Below are positions 38,007-48,286 of a stretch of 64,000 nt of DNA, one piece after another (within the stretch, counting starts at the first letter, position 1; every line of letters starts with the position of its first letter). Source of the stretch: JAUIIK01 sp963745675 (GTDB taxonomy: Bacteria > Chloroflexota > Chloroflexia > Thermomicrobiales > CFX8); assembly GCA_963745675.1 (NCBI GenBank), contig CAVUYM010000023.1:186001-250000 (forward strand). Reading direction: 5' to 3'. Below the pieces are notes generated by a model, which saw only the letters and a program-made list of their open reading frames with translations, was not told where the DNA came from and ran no database searches. The translations under genes and the position numbers were made by a program.

Positions 38007-39059
38007 CTATGGAACGAGGACGATCCCTAGACCGTCGACGACTTCACCGATCTTCCAGACGTCAATGCCCCTGCTAGCAAATTCGGCTTCCAGCGACGAA
38101 GCTGCCGATTTATCGATGCCAATGAGTAGACCGCCAGATGTCTCCGGTCCAAATAGCAGCGCCTTTTGCCATTCTGGAAGGCTCACTTCGCTCGAAACAC
38201 CGCACTCAGGCAGGGTTTCGTAGTAGTCCATATTGCGGTGACCGCCCCCTGGAATTCGGCCTTCTTCTGCATAGCGTTCGGCGCCGGGCAACAAGGGCAC
38301 GTTTGACGTCGATATTCGCAACTGGACGCCACTCTTGATTGACATCTCCGTCGCATGTCCCATTAGTCCGAAGCCGGTGACATCGGTACAGGCGCGCACG
38401 CCCGCGGCTCGTGCTGCCTGACTCGCTGCCTGATTGAGCGTTTGCATGCTGACGATGGCGGCATCAACATCGGCGGGGTCAGCGGCTTCCTGTTTGAGTG
38501 CCGTCGTCACGACGCCGGTGCCTAGCGGCTTCGTCAAGTACAGCGCGTCACCGGCTTGCAAGCCTGCCTTCGTCATCAGATTGTCGGGATGGATATCGCC
38601 GGTGACGATGAGCCCATACTTTGGCTCGTCGTCGGTCACCGTGTGACCGCCAGCGATGACAATACCCGCCTCTGCTGCTTTGTCGGCGCCACCTTCGAGA
38701 ATGCGGGAGATGATGTCGAGATCCATATCGCCGGGAAAGGCAGCAACATTGAGAGCGAAGAGCGGTTCGGCGCCCATAGCGAAGATATCGCTCAGGGAGT
38801 TAGCGGCGGCAATCGCGCCGTAGAGGTACGGATCGTCAACGACCGGCGTGAAAAAGTCGACGGTCTGGACGATTGCTCGTTCGTCATCGAGTTTGAATAC
38901 CGCGGCGTCATCGCTCGTTTGCAGTCCAACGAGAATCCGCGGGTCGGTGCGTAGTGCTAGTGGGCGCAGAACCTGCGCCAATGCGGCCGGAGCCAGCTTG
39001 GATGCTCAGCCAGCGGTGCTCGCCAGTGTCGTCAGCCGGATTTCGTCGCGAGTCTGCAT
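38007..39059 (-). CDS. selD: Selenophosphate synthetase SelD containing selenocysteine (in-frame TGA)
   Basis: SelD makes selenophosphate from selenide and ATP for selenocysteine synthesis. The frame from GTG/TTG-type starts near 38981 lacks the family N-terminus. Reading upstream through a single TGA (39008-39006, codon 18) gives IRLTTLASTAG-U-ASKLAP, exactly where SelD proteins carry their catalytic Cys or selenocysteine; the following Lys is the conserved ATP-site Lys. The start is then ATG 39059. The remainder is intact: SDDAAVFKLDDE, NSLSDIFAMGA, GGHTVTDDEPKYGL, DVTGFGLMGHA and FGPETSGGLL. About 350 residues, normal. First gene of the selD-ksgA-ispE run. Confidence 0.9.
38978..39001 (-). 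promoter_or_regulatory. Candidate bacterial SECIS hairpin in selD
   Basis: Immediately after the TGA the transcript can fold as CCAA-GCT-GGC-TCCG-GCC-GCA-TTGG: an outer four-base stem, a symmetric internal loop, an inner GGC/GCC stem and a four-base loop. The inner stem starts 11 bases after TGA, the same spacing as in E. coli fdhF. Fold and function are predictions. Confidence 0.5.
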
Positions 39060-39190
39060 GTGCAGCCTGCCTTTGCTTCGGATTCTTGTGATTGGTCTGT
39101 AGCGATCAAATGAAAAGTCGACTAGCCTAATTGAACCAGAGAATCGGCAACCTGCGAGCATGTCTCTGGTAATGCGGAAAGCGGGGAGAT

Positions 39191-40016
39191 GTGGCGACTT
39201 CTACGAGAGAACTGGTTGATATAGCGCTTGAGATGGCAGATATGGATGAATTGCCCGCCGATAGCAGCGTCTATATCAGTGGATCAAATCTCAATCGCAT
39301 CATGTTTGGCATCGATATCGGGCCTGCTGAACTGCTACTCGCTCGAGAACTTGATTGCGATGCAGTCATCGCCCACCATCCCGCCGGAGGTTCCTCGACG
39401 CTGCGCTTTCCTGCAGTGTTGCAAAAGCAAATTGATTTCATGGTCGACCACGGCGTACCGGAGCAGTGCTGCGCGAGAAGCCGCACAGCCGTTGATTACC
39501 CGTTCGACGATGGGCGCACATGCGGCGAATCACGATCGCGTGCCGTCGTTCGCACGACACATTCGGATGCCATTCCTCAACATACACCTTCCGCTCGATG
39601 AGCTCGGACGCAGAATCATGATTGAGGCAATCGACAGCCATCTGATTGAGCTTGATCGAGCGCCTGTCGTTCAGGATGCTATCGACGGACTGATGACGCT
39701 GGATGAATACCAGCGGGCGCCGACCCGGATTATGGTTCCCGTCGGCACTCTCGACAGTCCACTTGGACGTATTGCGATTGTGCACGGCGCCGGAACGAAC
39801 GGCGGCGCAAGAATCGCATCGGCGTACTTTGATGCTGGCGTTGGTACTGTCTTATATATCCACTGTGCCGGTCCGGAAGTCGCAGCGCTCCAGGAATCGG
39901 GAGGTGGGAACCTCATCGTTGCCGGACACATTGCAAGCGATCTGGTTGGAATCAATCGATATGTAGATGCAGTTGAGGCGCTCGGTGTTGAGGTTGTACG
40001 CATAAGCGGACTCTAA
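39191..40016 (+). CDS. Nif3-like dinuclear metal centre protein, one frameshift
   Basis: NIF3/YbgI family, ring-forming proteins with a two-metal site; some act as GTP cyclohydrolase I type enzymes but most are uncharacterised. Visible are IMFGIDIGPAELLLARE, the metal motif VIAHHPAGG, MPFLNIHLPLDELG, AIVHGAGTNGGARIASAYFDAG and the late metal motif IVAGHIASDLVGINRYV. The frame changes near 39465. The start is GTG 39191 with GGGGAG five bases upstream. It lies just before, and outside, the groESL operon. Confidence 0.82.
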
Positions 40017-40034
40017 CTTTCCTCGTCCGTACAC

Positions 40035-40063
40035 TTGCAAGCTTCCGTCTGATTCACTATCAT
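40035..40063 (+). promoter_or_regulatory. Sigma-70-type promoter of groESL
   Basis: A -35 box TTGCAA (40035-40040) and -10 box TATCAT (40058-40063) are separated by 17 bases. The expected transcription start near 40070 falls at the edge of the CIRCE element. Confidence 0.65.
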
Positions 40064-40071
40064 TCGACTTG

Positions 40072-40098
40072 TTAGCACTCTCGACCTTAGAGTGCTAA
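40072..40098. promoter_or_regulatory. CIRCE operator (HrcA binding site)
   Basis: TTAGCACTC, nine spacer bases, GAGTGCTAA: an exact CIRCE inverted repeat. HrcA binds it to repress groESL until heat stress. It lies directly after the promoter and 65 bases before groES. No hrcA gene is in this window. Confidence 0.95.
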
Positions 40099-40162
40099 AT
40101 GGCGAAGGGAAGTGATCCCGCTAAAGAGCGGGTCGAAAGAAGATACGAGGAGGTACGCAGAG

Positions 40163-40465
40163 GTGACCCTAAACGGGAATCTAACACCGCTTGGAGATCG
40201 AGTAGTAGTTAAACCGTCGGCGCGCGACGAAGTCACAAAGAGTGGCATCGTCCTGCCCGACACAGCCAAGGAAAAGCCGCAGCGCGGCGAAGTCATAGCA
40301 GTGGGCAAGGGCCGCTACGACGAAGACGGCGACCGCATTCCTATGGAAGTCTCCGCTGGCGACAAGGTGCTGTTCGCGAAGTATGCGGGCACCGAATTCA
40401 AGCTGGATGACGATGAGTTTCTGATTCTTTCCGAGAAAGACATCCTCGCGATCGTTCAGGACTAG
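40163..40465 (+). CDS. groES: Co-chaperonin GroES
   Basis: Lid subunit of the GroEL folding chamber. The N-terminal LTPLGDRVVVKP, the mobile loop region around TKSGIVLPDTAKEKPQ, and the C-terminal EFLILSEKDILAIV are typical, about 100 residues. The start is GTG 40163; AGGAGG at 40148-40153 is upstream. The frame is open back to 40112 but that part lies in the leader after CIRCE. It is followed by groEL after 68 bases with no terminator between them. Confidence 0.95.
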   Translation: MTLNGNLTPLGDRVVVKPSARDEVTKSGIVLPDTAKEKPQRGEVIAVGKGRYDEDGDRIPMEVSAGDKVLFAKYAGTEFKLDDDEFLILSEKDILAIVQD

Positions 40466-40533
40466 ACCATCAGCCAGATCACATCTGGCGATTTTTATGA
40501 GTATCAGACAAACCTTAAGGAGGGAATCACGCT

Positions 40534-42171
<1,638 letters not shown>

Positions 42172-42194
42172 TCCGTCGCACAATCGATAGTGAA

Positions 42195-42229
42195 AATCGC
42201 CGCCCCATTTGGGGCGGCGATTCCTTTTT
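42195..42229 (+). terminator. Rho-independent terminator of groESL
   Basis: Perfect 12-base arms (AATCGCCGCCCC and its complement) around a four-base ATTT loop, followed by CCTTTTT. It is 24 bases past the groEL stop. Confidence 0.93.
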
Positions 42230-42262
42230 GCCGCAGATATCCGCGAAGCGCTATCGGATCGT

Positions 42263-43976
42263 CTACTGCCACATCGCGTCTTCGTCGGTGCCATCCGGAA
42301 GCGTCGCGTCGCCGCCAGAGAAGCCCATCGGCGCGCCGTCGGCTCGCCAGCAGGCGACGCCTTCCATCATTCCACTTTCAGGGTCAAAACGAACGCCGTT
42401 CATGCCGCCTGCCACGCGAAACACCGGACTGACCTCATGACCTCTTGACTCCAAGTCGGACTTGAGAATTCCAAAGTCTGCATAGCCCGTCTCAATCTCA
42501 AGTTCAGGGCCACGATCCCACATGCGCGGAGCTTCCACAGCCTCCTGCATCGACATGCCATGGTCAATGACGTTCGAGATCGCCTGCATCACGCTCCCAA
42601 AGATACGAACGCCACCCGGAGTACCGAGAGCCATGTAGGGCTGGCCGTCCTTGAGCACGATTGTGGGGGACATCGACGACAGGATGCGCTTGCCGGGCGC
42701 GATCGAGTTTGTTCGCCCCGGATTGGGATCCATCAGGTGCATGCAATTGTTGAGGAGCATCCCGGTACCTGGCACGGTGACTTTGGATCCGAATCCGCCA
42801 TTCAGAGTCTGCGTCGTTGTCACGACGTTGCCGTCGGCGTCCATCGCGCAGCAATGGGTCGTCGAGGCCGACTCGCCATCGGATGGCGTCGCTGCCTGAT
42901 AGCTGTGAGCTGTTGACAGATCAATCTGCGCACGACGCTCGGCCGCGTACGCTTTCGATGTCAGCCAATCCACCGGCACATCGGTCGAAGATGGGTCGGC
43001 CATGTGCTCGAATCGATCCGCAAAGGCGATCTTCATCGCCTCGGCAAGCAGGTGGACATGGTCGGGCGAACCGAAACCCATCTTTCCGACGTCGTAGCCC
43101 TCCAGAATGTTGAGAATCTGAACGATGTGCGTGCCGCCGGAGGAGGGTGGCGCCATCGACACAATGTCGAAGCCTCGGTATGTGCCCGTCACCGGCGCGC
43201 GCTCGTGGACCTGATATCCATTGATGTCATCTAGCGTGAGAACGCCGCCATTAGCCGACATTTCGGCGGCTATGGCTTCCCCGAGTGGACCACCGATAGA
43301 GATAGTCCGCGCCGTGAACGCCAATCGCTTCGAGGGTGTTCGCATAGTCTTCTCGGACGATTCGGTCGCTTGCTTCCGGCGGCGCACCTCCAGGCAGGAA
43401 GACAGCGGCTGTCGCCGGGAAGCGGGCCAGATCGGGAGCCGTCATCTTGATGATTTCCCGCAGATAAGGGCTTACGCGGAATCCTGAGCGAGCGTAGCGG
43501 ACTGCCGGTGCGACGATCTGATCGAGACTAAGCCGTCCGTAGCGTTCTACCGCCGTAGCCCATCCCAGAAGCGAGCCTCCTGTTGCGACTGCGAGGTGAC
43601 CGGTGTTGTTCAGCGCGCCTTCCACGTCGTTGTCGAGGTTGCCGGGAATCGGGTCGAACATGTCGGCCGTGGCGCCGGCAGGGACCGTCGCATAGTTGTC
43701 GATTGTCGTCGTCGTACCGTCCGCAAGGCGAATGACGATGAAACCCGCGCCAAAGATCGTCGTCATCATCGGTTCGACGACGGAGAGAGCGAACATCGTT
43801 GCGATAGCGGCATCGATTGCGTTGCCTCCGAGGATCAGCATCTCGTTGCCAGCCATAGACGCGAGTGGATGATTCGAGGTCACCATTCCACCTGCCGCGA
43901 ATGCAGGCTGCTTGCGGGTTTTCAGTGCGCTTCTCGTTCCTGTCTCGCCTGTGCGTTCCCGTTCAAGGATTGACAT
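42263..43976 (-). CDS. ggt: Gamma-glutamyltransferase, one frameshift
   Basis: Self-processing N-terminal-nucleophile hydrolase that transfers gamma-glutamyl groups from glutathione and related amides. The N-terminal half has MVTSNHPLASMAGNEMLILGGNAIDAAIAT, and the small-subunit start is at DGESASTTHCCAMDADGN, where the second Thr of the T-T-H is the expected nucleophile. NGGFGSKVTVPGTGMLLNN and PTIVLKDGQPYMALGTPGG are conserved. The frame changes near 43300, where one extra G (CGGT for CGT) explains the break. The start is ATG 43976. No signal peptide is obvious, so it may be cytoplasmic. Next to an amidohydrolase gene on the same strand. Confidence 0.9.
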
Positions 43977-43997
43977 ATTGGTTCCTTTCCTGATCCA

Positions 43998-45601
43998 TCA
44001 GGCTTCGTAGACGGTTTCTCCGCCGATGATTGTTGCGCTGACTTGAATGCCTGCTAGCGACTCGGGGTCGACCGAGCGCGGATCTTCTTCCAGGATCACG
44101 AAATCTGCCAGCATGCCGGGCAAAATAGCGCCCTTCTCGTGCTCTTCAAAGGTCGTGAAAGCTCCGGCCGTCGTGAACATCTGGAGTGCTTCCTCTACGG
44201 TAACTGCTTCTTCCAGGGCGTAGGACTGCCCCGATCCGGTGCGTTCGGTGACTGCCGCCTGGACGGACTTCAATGGATTGAATGCCGACACCGGGCAGTC
44301 GGACGAAAATACGAGCGGGATGCCTTTGTCCAGGAACGAACGGAATGGGTAGGTCAGCTGGATGCGTTCGAGACCCAAATGGCGGATGAAGCCATCGCCA
44401 TATTCGTTGATGAAGACCGGTTGCGAAACGGGGATGACTCCGAGCCGCGCAATGCGATCGATGATGTCGGGACGACAAATGCCGCAATGTTCGATACGGT
44501 GTCGGTGGTCTGCGCGCGGAATTTCGGTCAGAGCCTTTTCATAGGCGTCTAGCACCATGTCGATCCCGCGGTCGCCGATTGCGTGGATGGCGATCTGGTA
44601 CCCCAGGCGATGCGCGTGGAGCACGTAGCCATCAAGCCGTTCCTGCGACATCATCGTCAGTCCCAGGTTGTCCTCGGCCGGGTCTTCGAGGAAAGGGATG
44701 GTGACGGCGGCAGTCCGCCCGATCAACGAGCCATCAATGAACATCTTGATCGGGCCAATGCGAAGCCGGTCGCTGCCGAGTCCTTGCATGATCCCCAACG
44801 TTCGTCGATCTGCGGCAGAAGATTTTCGCGGATCATCATGCTCGTTCGCAACTTCAGGTCACCGCGTGCCGCCGCTAGCTGATAGGCACGGATTCGATCG
44901 GCTGAATCGGAGCCTGCGTCCTGCGAGCTAGTGATTCCAGCTTTGACGTAGGCGTCGTTGCAGACTTTCAGTGCCTGGACGAAGTCTTCTACGGTCGGCG
45001 TAGGGATCGCGGCACGAATTGGCCCTTGCGCCGTTTCGTGGAGGACTCCGGTTGCTTCGCCGTGCTCATCGCGTACAAAGTGGCCGCCCTCTGGATCGTC
45101 CGTGTTGCGGTCAACGCCGGCCAACGTGAGGGCGAGGCTGTTGACCGCCGAAAGATGGCCCGAGCCATTGACGATCATCACCGGATGATCTGTCGTCGCT
45201 CCATCCAGATCCTGGCGGTTTGGATGGCGGCGCTCGGAAAGCTTGTTGTCGTCGTAGCCTCGTCCGATGATCCATGACCCTGGCGGCTGGCTCCCGGCAC
45301 GTTGCCTCACCGCCGCGACGATGTCTGCAACTGATTCGACTGCAGGATAACCGCAATCAATGTGCTGGGCAGTCTCCCCGTATCCGATCATGTGATTGTG
45401 AGCTTCGTTGAAGCCGGGCATCATTGTGCGCCCGCTCAGGTCGATCTCGCGATAGCCGCCAGGCAGGGCCGCACTCGCATCGTCCCGTGAGCCAGCCGCT
45501 ACGATACGCTCGCCAATGACGGCGACGGCCTCCACTTCGGGTTGTGAGGGGTTCATCGTCAGGATCGTGCCGCCGAAAAACAGCGTCGGTTCAGAGTTCA
45601 C
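43998..45601 (-). CDS. YtcJ-like amidohydrolase, second copy, one frameshift
   Basis: Amidohydro_3 family, the same subfamily as 7690-9343. Visible motifs: FFGGTILTMNPSQPEVEAVAV, the metal motif MMPGFNEAHNHMIGYGE, GRGYDDNKLSERRHPNRQDLD, IKMFIDGSLIGRTAA, HAIGDRGIDMVLDAYE, HRIEHCGI, FSSDCPVSAFNP and GMLADFVILEEDP. The frame changes near 44785 and a single missing T would repair it. It sits 22 bases downstream of the ggt start, so the two face the same way and are probably related in peptide or amide breakdown; that link is inferred. Start ATG 45601. Confidence 0.87.
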
Positions 45602-45738
45602 GTTCGCTCCCGCGGTTGAATGTCAATTATTCGCTACTGTCGGCGGAGACTAGACCTATCGAGACGCGCTGTCAAGCAGATCTGTCGTTCAATAGGTACA
45701 ATGCCGCCCAATTGGAATGCCCTTCTGAAGAGGAGTGA

Positions 45739-47322
45739 TTGTTGACAGTGGAAGTGGTCGACATTCGAGATCTCGACGGACCGAATCTCTTCCGTTTGGA
45801 GCCTGTTGTCAAGATCGGTCTGGTGTTCGCCGCTGAAGACGACAGAGATGAAATCGTTGATGCGGTGATGTCACGCATCGTCCTTGCTCACGATCTGGTA
45901 GATGAACCGCGACCAACGATAAGTTCCCATACTGTCGATCACCCCGACGAGATCGTCATCGCATTCGATTGGCGCTGGCGTCGTTTTGCCCTCGGCACAG
46001 CGCGTTTTGCCGCAGACTTTGAAATCTCGTCTGAAGATGTGGAGTTGGCGAATGGTCTAAAAGCGCGTCTGCAGGTGGACCGGGACACGCAGGATGCGCC
46101 GGAGTGGGTGCGTGACTCTGCGCGTACGACGCGATGCGTAGGGATCACCGGAACCAACGGCAAGACAACGACAACAAGACTACTGGCGCATATCGCCCAG
46201 TGCGCTGGCAGACGAGTTGGCTGGTCATCGTCTACCGGCGTTTACATCCAGGGTGTACAGGTACTTGACGGAGACTACTCGGGTCCAAGTGGGGCGCGTC
46301 GAGTGTTGCAGGATCCGGATGTTGAATTCGGGATGCTCGAGACTGCTCGCGGTGGTCTCCTGCTGAGAGGGCTTGCATACGAGTCCAACGATGTCTCTGT
46401 ATTCCTAAATGTGAGCGCCGATCATCTTTCACTGCAGGGTGTCGAGACGCTCAAGACACTTGCGGATGTGAAAGGGGTTGTTGTCAGAGTCACAAGATCG
46501 GATGGCCTTGTGGTGTTGAACGCCGATGATCCGTTTGTCCTGGCATTCAGAGACCGCGTTCGTTCTTCTGTGTTGCTGTTTTCTCGCCAGCCCGACAACG
46601 CGCCGATTCAGGAGCATATTTCAGCGGGTGGCAGCGTCATCGTACGCGATGGAGACTTGTTGATCTTGAAGAATAACTCAGCCGTCACGACGATTGCCGG
46701 CATAGGTCAGATCCCGATCGCGTTTGGTGGGGCAGCACCTTTCATGGTTGATAATGCGATGGCGGCAGCCGGCGCGGCGCTTGGACTTGGCTTCAGCATC
46801 GAGCAGATTGAGGAGGGGCTGACGACATTTCGTAGCGACTCCGCAAGCAATAAGGGGCGCTTGAATATCTTTGATGTCGACGGGCGCACGGTGATTATCG
46901 ACTACGCGCATAACGATACCGGGCTGCGTGGTCTCGCGAATTTCGCCCGAAGGCTGAGCAAGGAGAAGGGACTCCTTCACCTCGCAATCGGTACGGCCGG
47001 TGATCGGCGAGATGAGGACTTTCTCGCTCTCGGTCGCATCGCGCGTGAACTCGGAGATGTCGTCTATTTGAAGGACACGCCAGAATATCTTCGCGGACGG
47101 GAACGCGGCGCGATGCCAGCGCTGATGCGCGAAGGGTTCGACAGTGGCCACGGCAGTGCAACGCTGGCGGGGGCGTTCAAGACCGAGGCTAGTGCATTCG
47201 TTGCAGCACTTTCTAACTCTTCCGATGGGGACACAATCGCTGTCATGTGCCAGGTCGATCAGGATCGCATGATTGAGGAGATCGAGAGTCGCGGCGGGCG
47301 CGAACGAACGCAATCGCTGTGA
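45739..47322 (+). CDS. CphA-like Mur ligase lacking the ATP-grasp domain
   Basis: 527 residues. Residues 1-130 resemble the CphA N domain (VEVVDIRDLDGPNLFRLE). The remainder is a Mur-ligase domain with GITGTNGKTTTTRLLAH (P-loop), GDYSGPSGARRVLQDP, LETARGGLLLRGLAY, NVSADHLSLQGVETL, VLNADDP, and VIIDYAHNDTGLRGL. The L-E-T-A-R-G-G and Y-A-H-N signatures match cyanophycin synthetase rather than MurC-F. The ATP-grasp domain that normally sits between N and Mur regions and adds Asp to the backbone is missing. The start is TTG 45739 with GAGGAG upstream. It leads the cphB-cphA cluster. It may ligate an amino acid to cyanophycin or a similar peptide; this is not shown. Confidence 0.8.
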   Translation: MLTVEVVDIRDLDGPNLFRLEPVVKIGLVFAAEDDRDEIVDAVMSRIVLAHDLVDEPRPTISSHTVDHPDEIVIAFDWRWRRFALGTARFAADFEISSEDVELANGLKARLQVDRDTQDAPEWVRDSARTTRCVGITGTNGKTTTTRLLAHIAQCAGRRVGWSSSTGVYIQGVQVLDGDYSGPSGARRVLQDPDVEFGMLETARGGLLLRGLAYESNDVSVFLNVSADHLSLQGVETLKTLADVKGVVVRVTRSDGLVVLNADDPFVLAFRDRVRSSVLLFSRQPDNAPIQEHISAGGSVIVRDGDLLILKNNSAVTTIAGIGQIPIAFGGAAPFMVDNAMAAAGAALGLGFSIEQIEEGLTTFRSDSASNKGRLNIFDVDGRTVIIDYAHNDTGLRGLANFARRLSKEKGLLHLAIGTAGDRRDEDFLALGRIARELGDVVYLKDTPEYLRGRERGAMPALMREGFDSGHGSATLAGAFKTEASAFVAALSNSSDGDTIAVMCQVDQDRMIEEIESRGGRERTQSL

Positions 47323-47395
47323 CACGAGTTGGCCCGGTCGCGTATCATCTCAAGATTGACTCTTGGGTGTTAGCCGGTTCGGATGAGGCGATAGC

Positions 47396-48205
47396 TTGGT
47401 AAGTAACTCCACAGTTGGTCCACTGCTTGCGATAGGCGGTGCAGAGGACAAATTCCGTGATCGTCTCATTCTGCGTAAATTTGTCGAGTTGGCGGGAGGA
47501 AACAGGGCACGAATTGCTATCCTGCCGACCGCCTCAGGTCTCCGCGATGCCGGCCAGAGATACCAATCCATCTTTGAAGAGTTCGGCGCGGAGTCGAGTT
47601 GCGTGCTCCAGGTGCGTACTCGCGAGCAAGCTTTCGACGAGGGCTACGTAGAGGAAATCCGAGCCAGTACTGGAATCTTCATGACCGGCGGGAACCAGAT
47701 TCGCATTGCCGCGATACTTGGTGGTTCTGCTGTCGGTCGGGGCCTGATGGACGCACACAAGCGCGGCGCGGTCGTCGCCGGTACGAGCGCCGGGGCGTCT
47801 GTGATGACGGGCATCATGGTCGCGGGTGGCGAGTATGGACGAACTCCGCGTGCGAATTTGGCACGAATGGCGCCCGGTCTGGGACTGCTTGAAGATGCGA
47901 TCATCGATCAACACTTCCGTCAACGTGATCGCGTTGCTAGACTGATGACGATGGTCAGCTACAATCCGGGGCTTCTGGGGCTCGGTATTGATGAAGATAC
48001 AGCAGCTCTCATAAATGCGAACGGCTGCATCGAGGTACTGGGTGCGGGTACTGTGCTCTTTGTGGACGGGCAGCAGATGGTTAGCAACGTCCACAGCCGC
48101 CGTGGTGGGACGCCGCTCAATATCACCAATGCCACCGTGCATTTTCTGACGAGTGGTTCTCGATTTGATCTGAAAACCCGAACGGCATACCCGAGCCCTC
48201 GCTAG
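47396..48205 (+). CDS. cphB: Cyanophycinase
   Basis: Serine exopeptidase that cuts cyanophycin into beta-Asp-Arg dipeptides (S51 family). The nucleophile elbow AGTSAGASVM holds the catalytic Ser. LLAIGGAEDKFRDR, IAILPTASG, FMTGGNQIRIA, the DQHFRQRDRVARL helix and GLGIDEDTAALI are all family landmarks. The length of about 268 residues is normal for the cytoplasmic form, without a signal peptide. The start is TTG 47396 with GAGG eight bases upstream. It is between the Mur-like gene and cphA on the same strand. Confidence 0.92.
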   Translation: MVSNSTVGPLLAIGGAEDKFRDRLILRKFVELAGGNRARIAILPTASGLRDAGQRYQSIFEEFGAESSCVLQVRTREQAFDEGYVEEIRASTGIFMTGGNQIRIAAILGGSAVGRGLMDAHKRGAVVAGTSAGASVMTGIMVAGGEYGRTPRANLARMAPGLGLLEDAIIDQHFRQRDRVARLMTMVSYNPGLLGLGIDEDTAALINANGCIEVLGAGTVLFVDGQQMVSNVHSRRGGTPLNITNATVHFLTSGSRFDLKTRTAYPSPR

Positions 48206-48286
48206 TGTTTACGACCAACATGCCATTTGCGATCACCGTGCCGATGGCGACACGTCGGTATGGGTTACATTGGGGGGACGAGAGAG

